A stretch of 64,000 nucleotides of DNA from Nocardia carnea NBRC 14403 (GTDB taxonomy: Bacteria; Actinomycetota; Actinomycetes; Mycobacteriales; Mycobacteriaceae), in the NCBI RefSeq assembly GCF_000308515.1, contig NZ_BAFV01000039.1, positions 124,001-188,000 on the forward strand, given 5' to 3'. The number at the start of each line of letters is the position of its first letter. The stretch's first letter is position 1. The notes below the pieces were generated by a model, which had not been told where the DNA came from, searched no databases, and was given only the letters and a program-made list of their open reading frames with translations. Both the position numbers and the translations under genes were made by a program. Positions 27,943 through 37,833 of the stretch are shown here, one piece after another.

Positions 27943-29829
27943 ATGGATACAGCAACGCTGTGGCTGCTGCCCGCCCTGCCCCTCGCCGGCGCCGCCGTAC
28001 TGCTGCTCACCGGCCGTCGCGCCGATGCCTGGGGCCATCTGCTCGCGACCTTCGCCGCGCTCGCCTCCTTCGCCGTCGCGATCGTGGCGTTCGTGGGGAT
28101 GCTGGGCCGCGCCGATCCCGACCGCGCGGTGGCGGCGGATCTGTTCAGCTGGGTTCCGGTGGCCAGGCTCCAGGTCGATTTCGGGCTGGCACTGGACCAG
28201 TTGTCGATTTGTTTCGCCCTGCTCATCACCGGCGTCGGCTCGCTGATCCATATCTACTCCGTCGGCTATATGAGCGACGACCCCGGCCGCCGGCGCTTCT
28301 TCGCCTATCTCAACCTGTTCCTCGCGGCCATGCTGCTGCTGGTGCTGGCGAACAACTACCTCGTGCTGTATCTGGGCTGGGAGGGTGTCGGTCTCGCCTC
28401 CTACCTGCTGATCGGCTTCTGGTATCACAAGCCGACCGCGGCGACGGCGGCCAAGAAGGCGTTCGTGGTGAACCGGGTCGGTGATATGGGGCTGGCGCTG
28501 GCCATGATGGTCATGTTCGCCACCTTCGGCTCGGTGGATTTCGACGCGGTCTTCGGATCCGCTTCCGCCGCGAGCGATACCACCCTCACCGCGATCGGGC
28601 TGCTCCTGCTACTGGCGGCCTGTGGTAAATCCGCCCAGGTACCGCTGCAGTCCTGGCTCGGTGACGCGATGGAGGGCCCTACCCCGGTGTCGGCGCTCAT
28701 CCACGCCGCCACCATGGTCACCGCCGGCGTGTACCTGATCGCCCGCTCCAATCCGATCTACAACCTCGCGCCCACCGCGCAGGTCGCGGTGGTGCTGGTG
28801 GGTGCGGTGACCCTGCTGTTCGGCGCGATCATCGGCTGCGCCAAGGACGACATCAAGAAGGCGCTCGCCGCATCGACCATGAGCCAGATCGGCTATATGG
28901 TGCTGGCCGTCGGCCTCGGCCCCGCCGGTTACGCGGTGGCCATCATGCATCTGCTGACCCACGGCTTCTTCAAGGCCGGCCTGTTCCTGGGCGCCGGGTC
29001 GGTCATGCACGCCATGGACGACGAAACCGATATGCGCCGCTACGGAGGTCTGCGCACACTGCTGCCGATCACCTATATCACCTTCGGACTGGGGTATCTC
29101 GCGATCATCGGCGTACCGCCGTTCGCCGGGTTCTTCTCCAAGGACCGCATCATCGAGGCAGCGTTCGCCGCCGAGGGGGTCGCGGGACCGATTCTGGGCA
29201 CCGTCACCCTGATCGGCGCCGGGCTCACCGCCTTCTACATGACCCGGGTCATGCTGCTCACCTTCTTCGGTGAGCGCCGTTGGAAACCCGATACCCACCC
29301 GCACGAATCCCCCGGGGTAATGGCCGGCCCGATGATTCTGCTGGCGCTCGGTTCCGTCGGTGCCGGTGCGGTCTTCGTCTGGGGTTCGTCACTGCAGAAC
29401 TGGCTGGCCCCGGTCGTCGGCGAACATCACGGCGAACCCGCGCTGCCGGTGCCCGTGATCACCGCGCTCGCGCTCGGGGTGGTCGCGGTCGGAATCGGGC
29501 TCGCCTACCGGCAGTACGGTCGCGCGAAGGTACCCGCCACCGCACCGGACGCGGTTTCCGCACTGACCGTGGCCGCCCGTCGGGACCTCTACGGGGACGC
29601 GGTCAACGAGGCGGCGTTCATGCGGCCCGGGCGGCATCTCACGCGGGCACTGGTCTATCTCGACAACCGAGGTATCGACGGACTCGTCAACGGCTGCGCC
29701 GCCCTCATCGGCGGACTGTCCGCACGGGCCCGACGGATCCAGACCGGGTTCGTCCGTTCGTATGCCCTGTCCATGTTCACCGGCGCGGCCCTGGTGGCCG
29801 CCGCCCTGCTGGCCGTAAGGATCTGGTGA
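27943..29829 (+). CDS. nuoL: NADH-quinone oxidoreductase subunit L
   Basis: Largest antiporter-like membrane subunit, 628 residues with about 16 TM helices, including the long lateral helix region near the C-terminus. Motifs are [37 protein letters not shown] and [11 protein letters not shown]. It pumps protons at the distal end of the membrane arm. Its stop overlaps the GTG of nuoM. Confidence 0.97.
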   Translation: MDTATLWLLPALPLAGAAVLLLTGRRADAWGHLLATFAALASFAVAIVAFVGMLGRADPDRAVAADLFSWVPVARLQVDFGLALDQLSICFALLITGVGSLIHIYSVGYMSDDPGRRRFFAYLNLFLAAMLLLVLANNYLVLYLGWEGVGLASYLLIGFWYHKPTAATAAKKAFVVNRVGDMGLALAMMVMFATFGSVDFDAVFGSASAASDTTLTAIGLLLLLAACGKSAQVPLQSWLGDAMEGPTPVSALIHAATMVTAGVYLIARSNPIYNLAPTAQVAVVLVGAVTLLFGAIIGCAKDDIKKALAASTMSQIGYMVLAVGLGPAGYAVAIMHLLTHGFFKAGLFLGAGSVMHAMDDETDMRRYGGLRTLLPITYITFGLGYLAIIGVPPFAGFFSKDRIIEAAFAAEGVAGPILGTVTLIGAGLTAFYMTRVMLLTFFGERRWKPDTHPHESPGVMAGPMILLALGSVGAGAVFVWGSSLQNWLAPVVGEHHGEPALPVPVITALALGVVAVGIGLAYRQYGRAKVPATAPDAVSALTVAARRDLYGDAVNEAAFMRPGRHLTRALVYLDNRGIDGLVNGCAALIGGLSARARRIQTGFVRSYALSMFTGAALVAAALLAVRIW

Positions 29830-31448
29830 GCGCCGTGCCCTGGTTGACCGTGCTCTGGCTGCTCCCCGTAGTGGGCGCGGCAGTTGTGCTCCTGCTGCCC
29901 GCCGGCCGAGCGAACCCGGCCCGCTGGACCGGACTGGTGTTCGCAGTGGCGACCCTGGCCGTGGCGCTCGGCGTCGCCATGGCCTTCCAGCCGGGCGGGG
30001 AACAATTCCAGTTCGTCGAATCCCATACCTGGATACCGGCGTTCGGCGCGGGCTATACCCTCGGCGTCGACGGAATCGCGCTGGTGCTCACGCTGCTCAC
30101 TGCCGGCCTGGTACCGCTGCTGATCATCGCGGGTTGGCACGACGACCGCGAAGTGGGCTCCGGAAAACGCGCGGCGCATATCTATATCGCCCTCACGCTG
30201 TTGGTCGAAGGCATGGTGCTGGTCTCCTTCCTCGCCCTCGACATCCTGCTGTTCTATGTGTTCTTCGAGGCCATGCTCATTCCGATGTATTTCCTCATCG
30301 GCGGGTTCGGGCCCCGTACCGACAGCGCGCCCGCCCGGCAGCAGCGTTCACGGGCCGCGGTGAAGTTCCTGCTGTACAACCTGCTCGGCGGGTTGATCAT
30401 GTTGGCGGCGGTGATCGGTCTCTACGTTCTCACCGTCCAGCAGGGTCTCGGCGCCGAGGGAGCGGGCACGTTCGATCTGCGCACGGTGGTGGCGGCCGCG
30501 AACGCCGGCGAGCTCGGCGCCGGGCCGGCCGTGCTCAATGCCCTGTTCCTGGGTTTCATGTTCGCGTTTGCGGTGAAGGCGCCGCTGTGGCCGCTGCACA
30601 CCTGGCTGCCGGATGCCGCGGTCTCCGCGACACCGGCCAGCGCGGTGCTGATGATGGCGGTGGTGGACAAGGTCGGCACCTTCGGCATGCTGCGCTACTG
30701 CCTGCTGTTGTTCCCGGCCGCCTCGGATACCTACGCGCCCTTGGTGATCGCCCTCGCCGTGATCGGCATCCTCTACGGTGCGCTACTGGCCATCGGGCAG
30801 ACCGATGTGATGCGGCTGATCGCCTACACATCGATCTCCCATTTCGGTTTCATCGTGCTCGGTATCTTCGCGATGACCAGCCAGAGCCAGACCGGCGCCA
30901 CCCTGTACATGGTGAACCACGGTATCTCCACGGCGGCGTTGTTCCTGGTGGCCGGATTCCTGGTGTCCCGCCGGGGCAGCCGGCTCATCGCCGACTACGG
31001 CGGTGTGCAGAAGGTGGCGCCGGTGCTGGCCGGAACGTTCTTCATCGCCGGCCTGGCCACGCTGTCGCTCCCCGGTCTCGCACCGTTCGTCAGTGAATTC
31101 CTGGTGCTCATCGGCACATTCAGCCGCTACCAGGTGGCCGCGATCCTCGCCACCGGGGCCCTGGTGCTGGCCGCGATCTATGTGCTGTGGCTCTACCAGC
31201 GGATGATGACCGGGCCGGTGGCGAAGGGCAACGAGGGGATCCGCGATCTGGTGCCCCGGGAACTGGTCGTGGTGGTGCCGCTGGTCGGTGCCCTGATCTT
31301 CCTCGGGGTGTATCCGAAGCCGGTACTCGATTTCATCGATCCGGCGGTGCATCAGACCCTCACCACCATCGGCAGTGTCGATCCCCCACCGCCGGTCCCG
31401 GTCCAACCGGAGGCGGCGAATACCGGAGGTGTGCCCCATGAGCGCTGA
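29826..31448 (+). CDS. nuoM: NADH-quinone oxidoreductase subunit M
   Basis: Antiporter-like subunit of 540 residues with about 14 TM helices. The TM5 glutamate lies in [17 protein letters not shown], and the key lysine segments are [16 protein letters not shown] and [14 protein letters not shown] at 29826 overlaps the nuoL stop and gives the usual N-terminus; a second GTG lies three codons downstream. It overlaps nuoN by 11 bp. Confidence 0.96.
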   Translation: MSAVPWLTVLWLLPVVGAAVVLLLPAGRANPARWTGLVFAVATLAVALGVAMAFQPGGEQFQFVESHTWIPAFGAGYTLGVDGIALVLTLLTAGLVPLLIIAGWHDDREVGSGKRAAHIYIALTLLVEGMVLVSFLALDILLFYVFFEAMLIPMYFLIGGFGPRTDSAPARQQRSRAAVKFLLYNLLGGLIMLAAVIGLYVLTVQQGLGAEGAGTFDLRTVVAAANAGELGAGPAVLNALFLGFMFAFAVKAPLWPLHTWLPDAAVSATPASAVLMMAVVDKVGTFGMLRYCLLLFPAASDTYAPLVIALAVIGILYGALLAIGQTDVMRLIAYTSISHFGFIVLGIFAMTSQSQTGATLYMVNHGISTAALFLVAGFLVSRRGSRLIADYGGVQKVAPVLAGTFFIAGLATLSLPGLAPFVSEFLVLIGTFSRYQVAAILATGALVLAAIYVLWLYQRMMTGPVAKGNEGIRDLVPRELVVVVPLVGALIFLGVYPKPVLDFIDPAVHQTLTTIGSVDPPPPVPVQPEAANTGGVPHER

Positions 31449-33060
31449 TCCACGCGGCAGTGAGATCCTGGCCGCCTCGATTCCCGCGCCGAGTATCGAA
31501 TACCACGCACTGGCCCCGATTCTGATCGTTTTCGGAGCTGCCGTGCTGGGCGTTCTCGTGGACGCGTTCCTTCCGCGCTCACGCCGGTATCCCACCCAGC
31601 TGGCGCTTACCCTCACCGCGCTGGTCGCCGCGTTGATCGCGGTGGTGCTGCTGTCCGGAACCAGGATGACCGCCGTCGCCGATGCGGTCGCCGTCGACGG
31701 GGTAACACTGTTCCTGCAGGGCACACTGCTGGTCGTCGGCATTCTGGCGGTGCTCTTCGTCGCCGAACGTGGACCGCTGCCCCGGCCGCGGTCCGGCCCC
31801 GGTACCTGGAGTCGTGCCGCCGCCGTCCCCGACTACGGAATGGACGCGTTCACCCCGCAGGCATCCGCGGTGCCCGGTAGCGGCACCGAACGGTCCGCGG
31901 CGACAGCGGGGGTCACACCCACCGAGGTGTTTCCGCTGCTGCTCTTGGCCCTGGGCGGGTTGCTGCTGTTCCCGGCCGCGAACGATCTGCTCACGATGTT
32001 CGTTGCGCTCGAGGTGCTCTCGTTGCCGCTGTACCTGCTGTGCGGGCTGGCACGCCGGCGCCGGTTGCTCTCGCAGGAGGCAGCGCTGAAATACTTCCTG
32101 CTCGGGGCATTCTCGTCGGCGTTCTTCCTGTACGGGGTGGCGTTGCTCTACGGCCAGGCCGGGACCGTCCGGCTGACCGGTATCGCCGAGGCGCTCGCGG
32201 CCGAATCCGGTTCGCCCACACTGGCGCTGCTCGGTATCGCGATGCTGGCGGTGGGTCTGCTGTTCAAGATCGGCGCGGTCCCGTTCCAGGCGTGGGTGCC
32301 CGATGTGTACCAGGGCGCGCCCACGCCGATCACCGCGTTCATGGCAGCGGCCACGAAGATCGCGGCGATCGGCGCGCTGCTGCGGGTGCTGCAGGTGGGG
32401 GTCGCCGAGATCGCCGACGATTGGCGTCCGGTACTGGCCGCCGTCGCCGTGGCCACCATGGTGGTCGGTGCCGTAGTGGCCATCACCCAGACGGATATGA
32501 AACGTATGCTCGCGTATTCCTCGATCGCGCATACCGGTTTCCTGCTGACCGCGCTGGTCGCCGCGAACGACCGCGGTATCTCCTCGACGCTGTTCTATCT
32601 GTTCGTCTACGGATTGGGCACGTTGGGCGCATTCGCTGTCGTGAGTCTGGTGCGAGAACCCGACGGTACCGAAGCCACCGCACTGGCGCGCTGGGCCGGT
32701 CTCGGCCGCCGCGCGCCCTGGCTCGCGACGGTATTCGCCCTTCTCCTGCTGTCGTTCGCCGGGATTCCGGTCACTGCCGGTTTCGTCGCCAAGTTCGCGG
32801 TATTCCAGGCAGCGGCCGCGGGTGACGCCGGGTTGCTCGTGATCGTGGGTGTGCTGGCCAGCGCGGTGGCCGCGTTCTTCTATATCCGGGTGATCGTGCT
32901 GATGTTCTTCACCGACCCGCCTGCGGATGCGCCGGTCGTGGTCCGGCCACCGGCCACCATGGCGTCGATCGTGGTCGCCGCGGCGGTCACACTGGCGCTG
33001 GGTATTGCGCCACAACCGCTGCTGGACATGGCCGGTCGCGCCGCGGAGTTCGTCGGGTGA
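31438..33060 (+). CDS. nuoN: NADH-quinone oxidoreductase subunit N
   Basis: Antiporter-like subunit of 540 residues, last gene of the operon. Motifs are FVALEVLSLPLYLLCGL, PFQAWVPDVYQGAPTPITAF and LAYSSIAHTGF. A hydrophilic loop at about 110-163, rich in Pro, Ser and Thr, splits the early helices. ATG at 31438 with GGAGG eight bases upstream lies inside the end of nuoM. No convincing terminator is visible in the 144 bp after the stop. Confidence 0.96.
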   Translation: MSADPRGSEILAASIPAPSIEYHALAPILIVFGAAVLGVLVDAFLPRSRRYPTQLALTLTALVAALIAVVLLSGTRMTAVADAVAVDGVTLFLQGTLLVVGILAVLFVAERGPLPRPRSGPGTWSRAAAVPDYGMDAFTPQASAVPGSGTERSAATAGVTPTEVFPLLLLALGGLLLFPAANDLLTMFVALEVLSLPLYLLCGLARRRRLLSQEAALKYFLLGAFSSAFFLYGVALLYGQAGTVRLTGIAEALAAESGSPTLALLGIAMLAVGLLFKIGAVPFQAWVPDVYQGAPTPITAFMAAATKIAAIGALLRVLQVGVAEIADDWRPVLAAVAVATMVVGAVVAITQTDMKRMLAYSSIAHTGFLLTALVAANDRGISSTLFYLFVYGLGTLGAFAVVSLVREPDGTEATALARWAGLGRRAPWLATVFALLLLSFAGIPVTAGFVAKFAVFQAAAAGDAGLLVIVGVLASAVAAFFYIRVIVLMFFTDPPADAPVVVRPPATMASIVVAAAVTLALGIAPQPLLDMAGRAAEFVG

Positions 33061-33190
33061 TCCGGCCGCGGAGGCGGTATCTGCCCGTCTTGCGGGACAA
33101 GGTGACAGGAAGGCAGGCGCATACGGTCCGCGGCCGGCGGGAGTCGATACCTATTTACGACTCTATGTAGTAGCCGGCCCCGGGATCGAG

Positions 33191-33196
33191 TAGCGT
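33191..33196 (+). promoter_or_regulatory. -10 box of a leaderless start (TAGCGT, N8, ATG)
   Basis: TAGCGT lies eight bases before the ATG at 33205, with no Shine-Dalgarno. The same hexamer precedes the next gene. Confidence 0.45.
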
Positions 33197-33204
33197 TCCG
33201 TCGT

Positions 33205-33555
33205 ATGGAAATCGTCTACAACGTTGTGGTCGTCACCCATCTACTCGGGATGGCGGCCGTGGTCGGCGGATACGCCTCCGGGCGGCCCGCGGTCAACGAG
33301 GTGATGGTCTGGGGCGCACGAGCCCAGCTCATCACCGGGATAGTCCTGGTCGGGCTCGCCGAATCGGTGTCCTCGCTGGACAAGGACCTGGACATGATGA
33401 AGATCGGGATCAAACTGGTGATCTCGGTACTGGTGGCCGCGTTCGCGGAAATGGCACGGGCCGATCTGAAAAAGGGCAAGGACGCGGCCTGGATGCCGGA
33501 TGCGGCCGGCGGGCTCGCGATCGTCAATGTGCTGATCGCGGCGCTGTGGACCTGA
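33205..33555 (+). CDS. Small integral membrane protein, unknown function
   Basis: Protein of 116 residues with about four hydrophobic segments (3-25, 36-52, 65-84, 97-115). A conserved-looking His sits in VVTHLLGMAAVVGGYASG, and a charged loop LKKGKDAAWMP precedes the last helix. This type of four-helix protein is common in actinobacteria and I do not know its function. It follows nuoN by 144 bp but appears to have its own leaderless promoter. Confidence 0.78.
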   Translation: MEIVYNVVVVTHLLGMAAVVGGYASGRPAVNEVMVWGARAQLITGIVLVGLAESVSSLDKDLDMMKIGIKLVISVLVAAFAEMARADLKKGKDAAWMPDAAGGLAIVNVLIAALWT

Positions 33556-33621
33556 TTCCGACTGTGCAGTAACACCAACAGTAATATCTTCGAACGGCGA
33601 GTGCGGCGGCCGGTCGCGCGG

Positions 33622-33627
33622 TAGCGT
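33622..33627 (+). promoter_or_regulatory. -10 box of a leaderless start (TAGCGT, N6, ATG)
   Basis: TAGCGT lies six bases before the ATG at 33634; no Shine-Dalgarno is present. Confidence 0.45.
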
Positions 33628-33633
33628 TCGGCC

Positions 33634-34713
33634 ATGGCGGATCCTCCGGACCTCGCGGTCGTCTCGCAGCCGGCCGATCTCACGAATGCCTGGCTGACGA
33701 CCGTGCTGGGCGCCGCCGTTCTCGGCTTTTCGTACGAACGTATCGGCACCGGTCAGGTCAGCGATTGCTATCGAATCGCCGTCCACTACGCACCCGGCTC
33801 GGCCGGGCCCGCATCGGTGATCCTGAAAGTCGCCTCGGCAGATCCGACCAGCCGGCAGACCGGGGCGGCGATGGGGTTGTACGACAGCGAGGTGCGCTTC
33901 TACCGCGAGCTGGTGCCGCACCTCGGCTCCGGTCCGGTTCCCGGTTGCTATCACGCCGCCATCGACGCCGGTTCCGGTGCCTTCGATCTCGTACTCGAGG
34001 ATGCGGCGCCCGCCGTGGCCGGTGACGAGATCCGTGGCGCCACTGTGGAGCAGGCGCTGCGCGCGGTGACCGAGCTCGGCCGGCTGCATACTCTCGCCGC
34101 GGCGCGGCCGTCGCTGACCGAAGCCGGCTGGCTCGAACGCGGTTCCCTGTTGAACGCCGAACTGCTGGCGCAGCTGTACACGCTGTTCCTCGCTCGGTAC
34201 CGCGAATACCTCTCGGGCCCACAGCGTTCGGTATGCGATTCACTGGTCACCGCGTTCGACCACTACCTCGAGCTGATGAATGCAGAGCAGCGCGGCCTCG
34301 TGCACGGTGACTATCGCCTGGACAATATGTTGTTCGGGGCGCCGGGGTCGGCACGGTCGCTGACGGTCGTGGATTGGCAGGGGGTGATGGTCGGACCCGC
34401 GCTCACCGACCTGGCCTATTTCCTCGGCGGCGCCCTGCCCCCCGAGCTCCGCCGGACCCACTACGACGAACTTCTGCGGGCCTATCACGCGGCGCTGGGC
34501 CCGGAACCGGCACGGACCCCGAAGCAGATCCGGGAAGCGGTGCGCCGGCAGAGTTTCATGGGCGTGATCATGTCGATCGCCGCCTCGGTCGTGGTGGAAC
34601 GTACCGACCGCGGCGACGAGCTGTTCCTGACCACCCTGTCCCGGCACTGCGACCATATCCTCGATACCGGCGCATTACCCCTGCTGATCACCGGCAGCAC
34701 GAACGCGGGCTGA
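33634..34713 (+). CDS. APH/ecdysteroid-kinase-like phosphotransferase
   Basis: Protein-kinase-fold small-molecule phosphotransferase of 359 residues. It has an N-terminal lobe with SVILKVASAD (ATP-binding lysine), the catalytic loop LVHGDYRLDNMLFG (HGDxxxxN) and the metal-binding VVDWQGVMVGPALTDLAYF. It resembles mycobacterial Rv3168-type proteins, which are not true antibiotic resistance enzymes. The substrate is unknown. It is convergent with the PucR-type gene, 16 bp away. Confidence 0.85.
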   Translation: MADPPDLAVVSQPADLTNAWLTTVLGAAVLGFSYERIGTGQVSDCYRIAVHYAPGSAGPASVILKVASADPTSRQTGAAMGLYDSEVRFYRELVPHLGSGPVPGCYHAAIDAGSGAFDLVLEDAAPAVAGDEIRGATVEQALRAVTELGRLHTLAAARPSLTEAGWLERGSLLNAELLAQLYTLFLARYREYLSGPQRSVCDSLVTAFDHYLELMNAEQRGLVHGDYRLDNMLFGAPGSARSLTVVDWQGVMVGPALTDLAYFLGGALPPELRRTHYDELLRAYHAALGPEPARTPKQIREAVRRQSFMGVIMSIAASVVVERTDRGDELFLTTLSRHCDHILDTGALPLLITGSTNAG

Positions 34714-34729
34714 CCGGCCCGCCCGCGGT

Positions 34730-35929
34730 TCAGGCTTCCCGGTCGGTCCCCAGCAGCGACCAGGCCTCCAGCGCCAGATACAGCTCGGCAGACTGGCGCG
34801 GATCGGTGGTGTCCCGACCGGTGAGATCGCGGATCTTCCGCAGCCGGTAACGCACCGTATTGCGGTGGCAGTGCATGGTTTCCGCCACCGCCGCGGCCGA
34901 ACCGCCGCAGCGATACCAGGCATCGAGGGCCGCGATCAGATCGTCACGTTCGGGAGCGGGCAGCTCCAGGACGGGGCCCAGGATCTGCGCGGCTGCCCGC
35001 CGCCCCGCCGCGGGCACGGCGATGAGCAGGTGGCCGACGGGTTCGTCACCGAAGCGCACCGCACCGGTCGCGCCGGCGCGGACCGACCGTGCGGCCAGCC
35101 GTGCCTCGGTGAGCCCCGCGGGAATGGCCTGAGATGCCCAGAACACGCTGCTGATACCGACTCGGTCGGCCACGATCGAGGAGATCGTCGTGGCCGCGCG
35201 ATCGATCGCGGCCGGTGCGGCCGCGGACAGCAATCCGATATACGCGTCGATCTGCGCATCCCAGACCGACCTGATACCGAGGCCGTCCAGCGCCGCGGCG
35301 AGCTTCGCCGGTAAGGGTGCGGTGGGTTCGGTATCGATGGCGACGACGGCGAACGCACCCCGTTCCGGGAACCCCAGTGTCCGCAGGACGTCGAGCACCC
35401 GGGCCGGGTTTCCGGAATGGTCGTCGAACAGGGTCCGGATGAGCCGGCTCTGGATCTGGGCGTCGGAATGTGCGAGCAGGACCTCGGTATCGCGGTAGGC
35501 CTCGACGGCCGCGTCGGAGTACAGATCGATGAGTTCCCACAGATGCGTGGCGAGATCGTGCAGCCGCGGATCGCCGGGCCCGTCCGAGCGCGCGGTCAGT
35601 TCTTCCCAGATGAGCCGGCCGCCGAGCCGGTAGGCATGTAGCAGGGCGGCGATCGGAATGCCCTGTTCGGCCTTCAGGCGCCCGGCCGCACGGGCCGGTT
35701 GCAATCGGAACGGGTGCGTACCGGCCAGGGCGCCGATCACCGATCCCAGGTTTTCCCGGCAGGTGTGCGCCAACTGGTCCTCGGTCAGCAGCCCGGATTC
35801 GCTGTAGGAAGGGTCTGCCGCGGCAATGCGGCCCACGAGAATACCGGTCAGCACCTCGACCGCATCCGACAGCCGGGCGGCCAAGGCCGACGCTTCGGGT
35901 GCGGGTGTCACGGGTGCAGGCATCGTCAT
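34730..35929 (-). CDS. PucR/CdaR-type transcriptional regulator
   Basis: Regulator of 399 residues. The N-terminal two thirds form a helical sensory region plus a GGDEF-like degenerate domain typical of the PucR C-terminal family. The end carries the helix-turn-helix AAAVAETMHCHRNTVRYRLR. I chose the ATG at 35929 because TACACT lies seven bases upstream, giving a leaderless start; a GTG eleven codons earlier is also in frame. It is divergent from the aldehyde dehydrogenase/GMC oxidoreductase pair, which it probably controls. Confidence 0.87.
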   Translation of the reverse strand: MTMPAPVTPAPEASALAARLSDAVEVLTGILVGRIAAADPSYSESGLLTEDQLAHTCRENLGSVIGALAGTHPFRLQPARAAGRLKAEQGIPIAALLHAYRLGGRLIWEELTARSDGPGDPRLHDLATHLWELIDLYSDAAVEAYRDTEVLLAHSDAQIQSRLIRTLFDDHSGNPARVLDVLRTLGFPERGAFAVVAIDTEPTAPLPAKLAAALDGLGIRSVWDAQIDAYIGLLSAAAPAAIDRAATTISSIVADRVGISSVFWASQAIPAGLTEARLAARSVRAGATGAVRFGDEPVGHLLIAVPAAGRRAAAQILGPVLELPAPERDDLIAALDAWYRCGGSAAAVAETMHCHRNTVRYRLRKIRDLTGRDTTDPRQSAELYLALEAWSLLGTDREA

Positions 35930-35936
35930 ATCTGGC

Positions 35937-35942
35937 AGTGTA
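35937..35942 (-). promoter_or_regulatory. -10 box of a leaderless start (TACACT, N7, ATG)
   Basis: TACACT ends seven bases before the ATG at 35929 of the PucR-type gene; no Shine-Dalgarno is seen. Confidence 0.4.
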
Positions 35943-36033
35943 CGCATAAGAGAGTGACCCACACCACGCCGTAATTGTGCGCAGGCACAAATCCGAAGGG
36001 TCAGGTCCGCAACAGCGACACATACCCTTCGGT

Positions 36034-36049
36034 CGTGAGCACAGTCACA
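36034..36049 (+). promoter_or_regulatory. CRP/GlxR-type site between PucR-type gene and aldehyde dehydrogenase
   Basis: CGTGA GCACAG TCACA matches TGTGA-N6-TCACA at nine of ten positions. It lies 49 bp before the GTG of the dehydrogenase gene and about 100 bp from the divergent regulator start, so it could serve either promoter. Confidence 0.55.
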
Positions 36050-36097
36050 CTCATCAGTGTCCGGATAACCGCGCGATTCTCATCAACGGAGTGCACC

Positions 36098-37813
36098 GTG
36101 CAGAAAGAACAGGCCGCCGCGGCCGATACCGTGATCGACGACGCCGTCTCCGACCTTGCCCGGGGCGAGCAGAAATGGTCCCGGCTACCGCTCGCCGGCA
36201 GACGCGCCCTGCTCGACCGGATCCGCGCGCTGACCGGGCAGCATGCCCAGGAATGGGTCGATGCCGCCGCACGGATCAAGGGACTGGATACCTCGTCACC
36301 GCTGGTGGGCGAGGAATGGATGTCCGGACCCTATGCGTTCGCGACCGCTCTCGCCGCCGTCTCGCACACTCTGGAATCGCTGGAGCAGGGCGTGAGCCCG
36401 CTCGCGAAGGCGACGTTCGGTGCCGCCGGTAATCAGGTGACCGTCCAGGTACTGCCCACGGGCCTCTACGACGAACTGCTGCTCAGCGGCTTCAGCGCCG
36501 AGATCTGGCTGCAGCGCGGCGTGAGCTCGGCCGCGGCGCGGGCCAATGCGGGTCTCGCTCAGTTGGACCCGACCCGTACGCACGGTATCGGCGCCGTGCT
36601 CGGCGCGGGCAATATCAGCTCGATCGCACCGCTGGACACGGTGTACGAGCTCATCGCGCACAATCGGGTGGTCGCGCTGAAACTGAATCCGATCACCGAT
36701 CCGCTGCTGCCGGTTTTCGAGAAGATCTTCGCGCCGCTGATCGACCTCGGGGTGGTGCGCATCCTCACCGGTGGCGCCGATATCGGCGGACGCCTGATCG
36801 CCCATGAGAAGGTCGCCCACGTCCATATGACCGGCAGCGCCGCGACCCACGACGCGATCGTCTGGGGTACCGGCCCGGACGCCGCCGCCCGGAAGGCCGC
36901 CGGAACACCGCTGCTGGACAAGCCGATCAGCAGTGAACTGGGCGGCGTCTCCCCGACGATCGTGCTGCCCGGCCGGTGGAGTGCGGCCGATCTGCAGTTC
37001 CAGGCCGAACATATCGCGACCCAGCGGCTGCACAACGGCGGCTACAACTGTGTGGCAGCGCAGGCGGTGATCGTCTCCGCCGAGTGGCCGCAGAAGGATG
37101 AATTCCTGAAGGCGCTGGCCGCTGCCCTGGACCGGGCGCCGGCCCGCCGCGCCTACTACCCCGGCAGCGACGACCGGGTGGCCGGGGCGCGCGCTACTTA
37201 TCCCGACGCCCGGCGGCTGGGCACCCAGGGCGAGCGCGCGCTGGTGACCGGACTCGATCCCGCCGCCGCGGAGGCGCTGTACTCGACCGAGTATTTCGCA
37301 CCGGTTCTCGGCGTCGTGGAACTGCCGGGAACCGGTGCCGCCTTCGCCGGTGCGGCGGTGGATACCGCGAACGAACGGCTCACCGGCACTCTCGGGGTCA
37401 ATATCGTCGCGCATCCGGACACCATCGCCGACCTCGGCGCCGAGTTCGAGGACCTGATCGAACGGCTGCGTTACGGCACCGTCGCGGTCAACGCGTGGAC
37501 CGCGGTCGGCTACCTGACCCCGACCGCGAGTTGGGGCGCCTACCCCGGCCATACCCTCGACGATGTCCAGAGCGGTATCGGCGTCGTACACAACGCCTGG
37601 CTGATCGATCGGATCGAACGCACCGTCGTCCGGGGGCCGTTCCGGCCCGCGCCGCGTTCACTGCTGAACCGGGAATTTGCGCTGACCCCGAAACCGCCGT
37701 GGTTCGTCACCAACCGGACCGCCGCGCAGACCGGCCGCCTGCTCACCGCCTTCGCCGCCGAACCGCGCTGGTCGCGGCTGCCCGCCATTTTCGCATCCGC
37801 CCTGCGCGGCTGA
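36098..37813 (+). CDS. Aldehyde dehydrogenase family protein
   Basis: NAD(P)-dependent aldehyde dehydrogenase fold, 571 residues, longer than the usual 480-500. The segment AHVHMTGSAATHD is followed by SSELGGVSPTIVLPG (general-base region) and HNGGYNCVAAQ with catalytic C318. The N-terminal 60 residues are extra. GTG at 36098 has GGAG six bases upstream; a GTG seven bases earlier is out of frame. It is followed after 20 bp by a GMC-type alcohol oxidase or dehydrogenase, so the pair should oxidise an alcohol to an acid. The substrate is unknown. Confidence 0.86.
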   Translation: MQKEQAAAADTVIDDAVSDLARGEQKWSRLPLAGRRALLDRIRALTGQHAQEWVDAAARIKGLDTSSPLVGEEWMSGPYAFATALAAVSHTLESLEQGVSPLAKATFGAAGNQVTVQVLPTGLYDELLLSGFSAEIWLQRGVSSAAARANAGLAQLDPTRTHGIGAVLGAGNISSIAPLDTVYELIAHNRVVALKLNPITDPLLPVFEKIFAPLIDLGVVRILTGGADIGGRLIAHEKVAHVHMTGSAATHDAIVWGTGPDAAARKAAGTPLLDKPISSELGGVSPTIVLPGRWSAADLQFQAEHIATQRLHNGGYNCVAAQAVIVSAEWPQKDEFLKALAAALDRAPARRAYYPGSDDRVAGARATYPDARRLGTQGERALVTGLDPAAAEALYSTEYFAPVLGVVELPGTGAAFAGAAVDTANERLTGTLGVNIVAHPDTIADLGAEFEDLIERLRYGTVAVNAWTAVGYLTPTASWGAYPGHTLDDVQSGIGVVHNAWLIDRIERTVVRGPFRPAPRSLLNREFALTPKPPWFVTNRTAAQTGRLLTAFAAEPRWSRLPAIFASALRG

Positions 37814-37833
37814 CCCACGACTGGAGCACACCG

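Noticed and set aside
31579..33015. Open frame of 478 codons on the minus strand, antisense to nuoN
   Set aside because: It mirrors the codon bias of nuoN, is rich in Arg, His and Gln without any fold pattern, and has no Shine-Dalgarno; nuoN is certain.
33061..33204. Terminator after nuoN
   Set aside because: Only a 4-bp stem (CCCG/CGGG) is visible; too weak to call.
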